This document shows positions 59,123 through 64,000 of a stretch of DNA of 64,000 bases, one piece after another. The notes beneath the pieces are model-generated. The model was not told the DNA's origin. It worked only from the letters and a program-made list of their open reading frames with translations, and searched no databases. How positions within the stretch are numbered: position 1 is the stretch's first letter; the number at the start of each line of letters is the position of its first letter. The DNA is from Epiperipatus broadwayi. Taxonomy: Eukaryota; Onychophora; Udeonychophora; Euonychophora; Peripatidae. The stretch spans positions 9,534,963 to 9,598,962 of the forward strand of contig JAQFVV010006208.1 of NCBI GenBank assembly GCA_028023455.1, given 5' to 3'. The translations under genes were made by a program, and so were the position numbers.

Positions 59123-59220
59123 ACCGGGACAATTAATTGTCCCGAAGCAATATATCGAGATATCGGGACAAGAGAGCTAAAATCGGGACAAATCTGGGAA
59201 AAACGGGACATATGGGCATC
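59123..59220 (+). repeat. Cluster of CGGGACA motifs
   Basis: Four CGGGACA copies in about 90 bp, the first forming a palindrome CGGGACAATTAATTGTCCCG. They stand out against the AT-rich background. Possibly the end of an older repeat. Confidence 0.6.
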
Positions 59221-59307
59221 TAGTGTTTAATAAAACCTAGTAATTCTCATCATAGTGATTCATTTCCTGTATATCAATTTAGCATACAGACATGTTTATA
59301 TGTCATA

Positions 59308-59391
59308 GCATCGGCCAGGAGGCGAACCCACAACCGTCTGCAACCGACTACTTTCTTGCAAGGCGGATGCGATGACCTCTCGGCTAACAAC
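59308..59391 (-). tRNA. Class II tRNA-like SINE head, copy 1
   Basis: Minus strand: A box TTAGCCGAGAGGTCATCGC, an anticodon-like loop CTTGCAA, a long variable region and a B box GTGGGTTCGCCTCC. The layout is Ser/Leu-type, but the loop reads UGC (Ala). Flanking text (TATGTCATAG and TTGACAA) is shared with copy 2, so the repeat is longer than a tRNA. Confidence 0.65.
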
Positions 59392-59399
59392 ACTTGACA

Positions 59400-60180
59400 A
59401 ATTTATTTGACATGAAACTCATAACGTTTCTATATTAGGTGGCAGTTCATAATTTACTATATAATATTTAACGCAATAAATTTATAAGATTGCATGCTGA
59501 AAATGAAGTAGTCTTTTACCAGAAGGTAATTTAAACAATAAACTGTAAATAGCTTTGATTTGAGAAATCCGAGTCATTTTAAAGAAGGAATTTAATATTA
59601 CAATATATATTAGAAGCCGTATAATGTAAATTAGATTTAGAATATTATCTTTTTAAAAAATAAGATTCGAAAGAAATAAAATTTGTATGAAGGCATACCA
59701 TTTGATTTCTTATATACATATATTAGTGTGAGTTTGGATTTATCATGCCCATATCTATATTATAATTAATTCCATATTTATTATGATTTATAAATTACAG
59801 TCGCAATTATATTTTGTTTGTACCATTTCTTTGTTCCCGGGAAATTTATTGTTTATTCATGCACTATGTATGTGTGTGATTCATTTTGAAAACTGAGCAA
59901 GGCACTCAGAAAATAAATGAAGATTAAAGTATGAGGGAGGGTTTGCCTATTGATGGTTTTGATCAGTTTTTAAACTGGATCATGATGCTTTATGGGTACT
60001 GATTATTGTCCTATATATATATAAATTAAGTTGTTGGTTTTTTTTGTTGTTGTTGTTTTTAATCAGTACATTATTCTTCTCAACTCTGCAATATCATAAC
60101 CACCCATCAACACAGAAGGTCAGACCATCTTTCTCATTGTTCATGCACTTTTTGGAATAACTACACTTTTCAGATTATAT
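59400..60180. other. AT-rich sequence, no gene seen
   Basis: Nothing recognised. Confidence 0.4.
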
Positions 60181-60183
60181 ATA

Positions 60184-60262
60184 TTGTTAAAAGGAGATTG
60201 CATTGACAACAGTTTGAAACTGTTGATTGTATTGATATTGGGATTGTCTAAGTGTTGATTAG
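60184..60262 (+). repeat. Family I single arm
   Basis: Matches the right arm of the inverted repeat at 31352-31515. Confidence 0.6.
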
Positions 60263-60581
60263 TTTTAATAATATATATATAACTAGTTTCATTTTTAAAA
60301 TTGCTTTTTTTTTATATAAGTAATATTCCTATTATTCTGTCACATATTTGACAGCTACATGAGTCTTGATGATGAGACCTTGATCATCATCATCATCCAA
60401 TCCACCTAGAATCATTATATGTTTGAAAACCAAATTGTAAGACCTAGACAGTTGACCCCAATCACAAATAATGTTATAATATATACATAAATATAAAATA
60501 AACCTTTTTTTTCTGCTACCCTCATGTAATAATAAATCTTCGAAGCAGAAATGATTTCTCCTGTTTAAAATATTTATTTAT

Positions 60582-60964
60582 CATTCTGATAAATTTAAAG
60601 TTGTGATTATAAATTTATTTAACGCACATTGATTACGTAAGTAATATTTACTAAAGCAATAAACCTTTAAGCATGTGCGCTTGAAAATGTGAAGGTAGGG
60701 ACCTCTACATGTCTTAATCACAAGCTTATGCGTTAGAAGAAAAGAGGGGAACCCTTCTTTACTTCAACCTACTTTCTATATAAATAGGTGACTTAATCAG
60801 TGAAGTATTGAATAGCATATAGAAAGTAGGTTGAAATAAAGAAGGATTCCCCTCTTTTCTTCCAATGCGTAAGCTTCTGGTTAAGACCTGTAGAGGTCCC
60901 TACCTTCGCATTTTCAAGTGCACATGCTTAAAGGTTTATTGCTTTAGTAAACATTCTGATAAAT
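60582..60964. mobile_element. Family E inverted twin with 13-bp TSD
   Basis: CATTCTGATAAAT at 60582-60594 and 60952-60964 flanks 357 bp. The two arms (about 60655-60775 and 60820-60950) are near-perfect complements, including GGTAGGGACCTCTACA and AAAGAGGGGAACCCTTCTTT. A spacer of about 45 nt lies between. No enzyme, no tRNA boxes and no clear hammerhead. Confidence 0.85.
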
Positions 60965-61194
60965 ATAGAGTAAAGTTGAGAAATCACTGTTTTGTCCTGG
61001 GTTTTAATGTAGTAGCAAATAGTGAACTCTGGAGTTCAAATGAGATTATGGTTTCAGCTCTCTCTTTCCATAATTTACTTCGTATGGATGCTCAAGTATA
61101 AAAAGAACAAAGAAAACAATTTTATTTGGTTCAATTTTAAAGCTTTATTATTACACACATAAACATACTTATAATACTATAACCCAATGATTTT

Positions 61195-61845
61195 TTCAAA
61201 AGATGAAAATAAAGATTGATTATGATGAGTTAGAAGAAGTTGACAACTACAAATAGTTTGGTCAGATTATTACTACAGACAGAAACATAATGGATGAAAT
61301 TAATCATAGAATTAAACTTGGTTGGAGTGCTTTTGGTAGATATAACTTAATACTAAAAGGAAATATGCCTATGTGTTTGAAAAGGAAGGTTTCTAATAAA
61401 TGGGTTTTACCAGTTCTTACTTATGGATCTGAGACTTGGACACTTAATAGAAGAGCAATACAAAGACTTCAGACGATTCAAAAAAGTATGGAGAGATGCA
61501 TGTTAAGAGTAACAAGAAGAGATCAAAAACACAATATATGCATAAGAGAACAAACAGGTGTTACTGATATAGTTGAAAGAATTAAAAGACTAAACTAGAG
61601 TTTGGCTGGACATATTTCTAGAACAGATGATAATAAATGTACAATTGAAACCTTAAATTGGATTCCAAGAGATTATAAAAGATCCAGAAAGAGATCAAAT
61701 GTGAGATGGATGGTTGAAATAATAAAATGTGCAGGGGTGATGTAGAGAAGGGAGGCTAGAAATTAGAGAAGATGGATTGAACTTGGAGAGACCTTCATCC
61801 AGAAGTGGATTGATTATGGTTGACAACGATGATGATGATCCCAAT
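61195..61845 (+). pseudogene. RTE-like LINE 3' fragment, copy R4
   Basis: Plus-strand counterpart of R1: KIDYDELEEV, a stop in the YKYFG block (TAG at 61255-61257), then an open 102-aa stretch (61290-61598) with KLGWSAFGRYNLILKG, LTYGSETWTL and TGVTDIVERIKRL, a stop (TAG at 61596-61598), the W-I-P-R-D-Y-K segment and a GATGATGATGAT 3' tail. The reverse-transcriptase core and endonuclease are absent. Close to R1 in sequence. Confidence 0.85.
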
Positions 61846-62557
61846 CAAATGGTGACTAGTTACTGATTTTCTCCTCATGGTGCCTGAAATTCAATCTGTA
61901 AAATCAATAACATATGCTTAGTAACACCATAGTTTAGCCATTCCCCACAAAAATTCTAAAGTCCTATCATGTCTATATCATGAGTTATGGCATAAAATGT
62001 GACACTGTGTTTTGTATCTTAATCACAATTGAAATTTTTGCTTTAAATTGGTCAAAATTGTTACTGAAATGTTTAAATTGATTCAAACTGTGTATGGTAG
62101 TGAAGCCATGAATCATAAGAATATTCTCCAATGGTTTTAAATTAGATATATATTTAGCAATAGAACGGCCTTGTGGCGTATTGATAGCATATAGCCTGCC
62201 ATTACCATGAATTGGGTTTCTGTAAGGGTTAATATTTTTTTTTATTTTTTAATTAATTTTATGATATTTTTGAGATAACTGGACCATAAATTAACTATAA
62301 TATATAATTTTGTTTCATACTTCATTAGATCTAACATCAATTTGCATATAAATATATATTAATTACAAAGGTAATTTAAACCTTTTTAAACTGACAGTTT
62401 TTTTCATGATAATTTTTTTATTGAATCATGATTTTGATTAGCTTCTGATGATGATGACTGCAAGACAATCGAAACTTAGAATAAAGTTTTGATATAAAAA
62501 TAGTATTGTTAAAATATTTAAGAAAGTTGTAAATAATATGAATTTTGATTGTTATAT

Positions 62558-62715
62558 GTAACATTAAAATAAAAGCATGGAACAATCCATAAATTAATTA
62601 ATTCAAACAATACCAGAGGGTTTGTTAAATCATATTTGATCACAAACTGTATTGCTTGAATTAATTAATTTACAGATGTTCCATGCTTTTATGTAAGATT
62701 TCATATAACAAACAA
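62558..62715. repeat. Imperfect palindrome
   Basis: AATAAAAGCATGGAACA at left is mirrored by TGTTCCATGCTTTTAT at right. AATTAATTAATTCAA is mirrored inside. Spacer about 40 nt. Confidence 0.75.
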
Positions 62716-63024
62716 AATTGTCCTCAAATTAAATAAAAGCATTTCTTCAACAGCTGAAAGTGCACCCATCTACAGTTATCAAAATGAACATATAGAATAA
62801 ATCTTTACTTAGCTAACCTTCAAAACATTTAAGCAAACCAATTTAAAAACATTTTATGCATATATTATTTTTTTATTTTTTTAGGGTTTGGATATTTTGC
62901 TTTAAAAATATTTGTTTACACAATTTGAAAAAGATCCATTTGAAAGAAGCATATTAAAAATCAATTACAAAATGTGATTGAAAGTAAACAAACTAAAAGA
63001 AAAAGTTAAGTAAAATATATCTAA

Positions 63025-63195
63025 TATAATATAATGAACGTGCTAAGAGCTTTAAACAAGCTTTTTTGTAAATGCCTTCTCTTCCAACATTTATCAGAGA
63101 AGCTTGTTTAGAGCTATTAGCACATTCATTGTATTACATTTGTAGTACAAGCTTAATAAGTTAAGTCATGTGATGTATGACTTGATTTTCTTACT
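63025..63195. repeat. Palindrome plus family D-like end
   Basis: GAACGTGCTAAGAGCT is mirrored by AGAGCTATTAGCACATTC around a GAAGCTTG core. It is followed by AAGTCATGTGATGTATGACTTG, close to family D's GGGTCATGTGATATATGACTC. It may be a distant relative of family D. Confidence 0.55.
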
Positions 63196-63235
63196 AATAT
63201 ATCTAATATATAAAAGGCATTTAAAAAAATCATTT

Positions 63236-63373
63236 ACAAGATTTTTACTCCCCCCCCCCATATGTCATAGCATCGGCCGGGATGCGAACCCACACTCATC
63301 CTGCAACCAACTACTTGCTTGCAAGGCGGGTGCGATGACCTCTTAGCTAACAACGCTTGACAAGATTTTTGCT
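63236..63373 (-). mobile_element. Class II tRNA-like SINE, copy 2, with 14-bp TSD
   Basis: ACAAGATTTTTACT (63236-63249) and ACAAGATTTTTGCT (63360-63373) flank the insertion. On the minus strand it runs from the tRNA-like head (63356 to 63270: A box TTAGCTAAGAGGTCATCGC, loop CTTGCAA, B box GTGGGTTCGCATCCC) to CTATGACATATG and ends in a G run (C9-10 on the plus strand at 63250-63259). The G tail in place of poly(A) is unusual. Confidence 0.75.
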
Positions 63374-63379
63374 TTTATG

Positions 63380-64000
63380 AAGGCAATTGCTTAAAAAATT
63401 AAAGTTTACATTAACAATAGAAAAGGAAATTAAGATTTTATCCTTTATCTCTTTTTTCTTTTAATTACCTGTAGTCACCTCTAAAATTTCTTCAAATTAA
63501 GTATAGCAGCATCTATTGTGAAAGAATAACAACTTACTAAACGGATTTGAAAGCAAGTTGAAATATGGCTTTTCGGCACTGTTAGGCTCCCCAATCATGA
63601 AATATTACTTTGTTATATTACATTATTATTGAAACTGAACAAGTGTATAAAATCTGAAAAAATCTCATTCTAACCATGAAATCTTGCATTACTTTCTATA
63701 CTGAGCACCTAGAAAAAATCTGAAGAAAGTCTGTTGATAGAAGTAGATTAAAAACTGGTTATAAGATTTTTGTTTTGTTAAGGCAGTATTTTAAAAAAGT
63801 AATTTTACATAAGCAATCCAAAGATAAATTAAGATTTTATCCTCTCTGTCTTTTTTTTTTTTATATTTAATTTAACCAAAAGTACCTTTAAAACTTCTTC
63901 AAATTAAATAAAAGCATTTCTTAAAAAATATAACAGCATCTAGTTTGCATGATTAAAATAGTATCAAATCAATTTAAATGCAGTTTTAAATGTGACCTGC
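63380..64000. other. AT-rich sequence, no gene seen
   Basis: 63410-63530 and 63800-63930 share blocks such as TTAAGATTTTATCCT and TTCTTCAAATTAA, suggesting an old tandem repeat. No gene seen. Confidence 0.4.

Noticed and set aside
60790-60850. Possible hammerhead in the spacer of family E (CTGATTA on the minus strand)
   Set aside because: G8 is absent and no stem II forms.
62444-62495. CTGATGA followed by ATCGAAAC, hammerhead-like boxes
   Set aside because: The bases between the boxes do not form a stem II and no helix I partner is present. The text resembles a common LINE-associated motif.

Overview
The window is animal (metazoan) nuclear DNA. It is very AT-rich, has no operons, carries long microsatellites, and is dominated by retroelements: APE-type LINEs, RTE-like LINE remnants, a gag-like LTR-element remnant, tRNA-derived SINEs and many short non-coding retroposons. 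I see no confident host protein-coding gene and cannot name the species. The element set would fit a lophotrochozoan or another AT-rich invertebrate, but that is inference. A run of exactly 500 N (23496-23995) is an assembly gap.

The main result is that three unrelated short repeat families each carry a type I hammerhead ribozyme (HHR). Family A has a unit of about 480 bp with tRNA-like promoter remains. Family B has a unit of about 440-450 bp. Family D has a unit of about 421 bp. All three show the CUGANGA and GAAA core boxes, a hairpin stem II, a tiny stem III of 2-3 bp closed by a 2-nt loop, and a helix I interrupted by an internal loop or bulge. The cleavage triplet is GUC in B and D and AUA or UUA-type in A. 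They occur as head-to-tail multimers, which is how metazoan retrozymes and HHR-bearing SINEs look. Several copies keep every core base; others have lost a catalytic base.

A second result is that small insertions of many families are inverted twins, with two arms pointing in opposite directions, inside direct target-site duplications (TSDs) of 12-18 bp. This holds for A, B, C, D, E and a tRNA-Gly SINE. It suggests one integration mechanism, perhaps LINE-driven target-primed reverse transcription with snap-back or twin priming.

Layout. 0.9-3.6 kb: family B cluster. 3.87-4.07 kb: tRNA-Gly twin. 5.2-6.4 kb: family F units with a family A dimer inside. 6.4-10.86 kb: a LINE (minus strand) with an intact 1077-aa endonuclease/reverse transcriptase. 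11.3-13.1 kb: family D array. 13.8-14.8 kb: LINE remnant. 15.4-20.2 kb: family A copies, a giant tetranucleotide microsatellite, and a polypyrimidine tract behind a tRNA-Gly SINE. 21.9-26 kb: family B copies, the gap and a family A insertion. 26.8-27.8 kb and 32.8-36.5 kb: RTE remnants, the second self-nested. 37.4-38.7 kb: LINE remnant. 42.2-44.8 kb: gag pseudogene split by a family C insertion. 48.8-52.2 kb: families B and A, with one B inside an A array. 52.7-56.2 kb: tandem repeats. 59-63.4 kb: class II tRNA-like SINEs, the family E twin, an RTE fragment and palindromes. The rest is AT-rich sequence in which I recognise nothing.

Functionally these are parasites layered on one another. The autonomous LINEs and RTEs could supply reverse transcriptase. 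The ribozyme families and SINEs would be the non-autonomous passengers.
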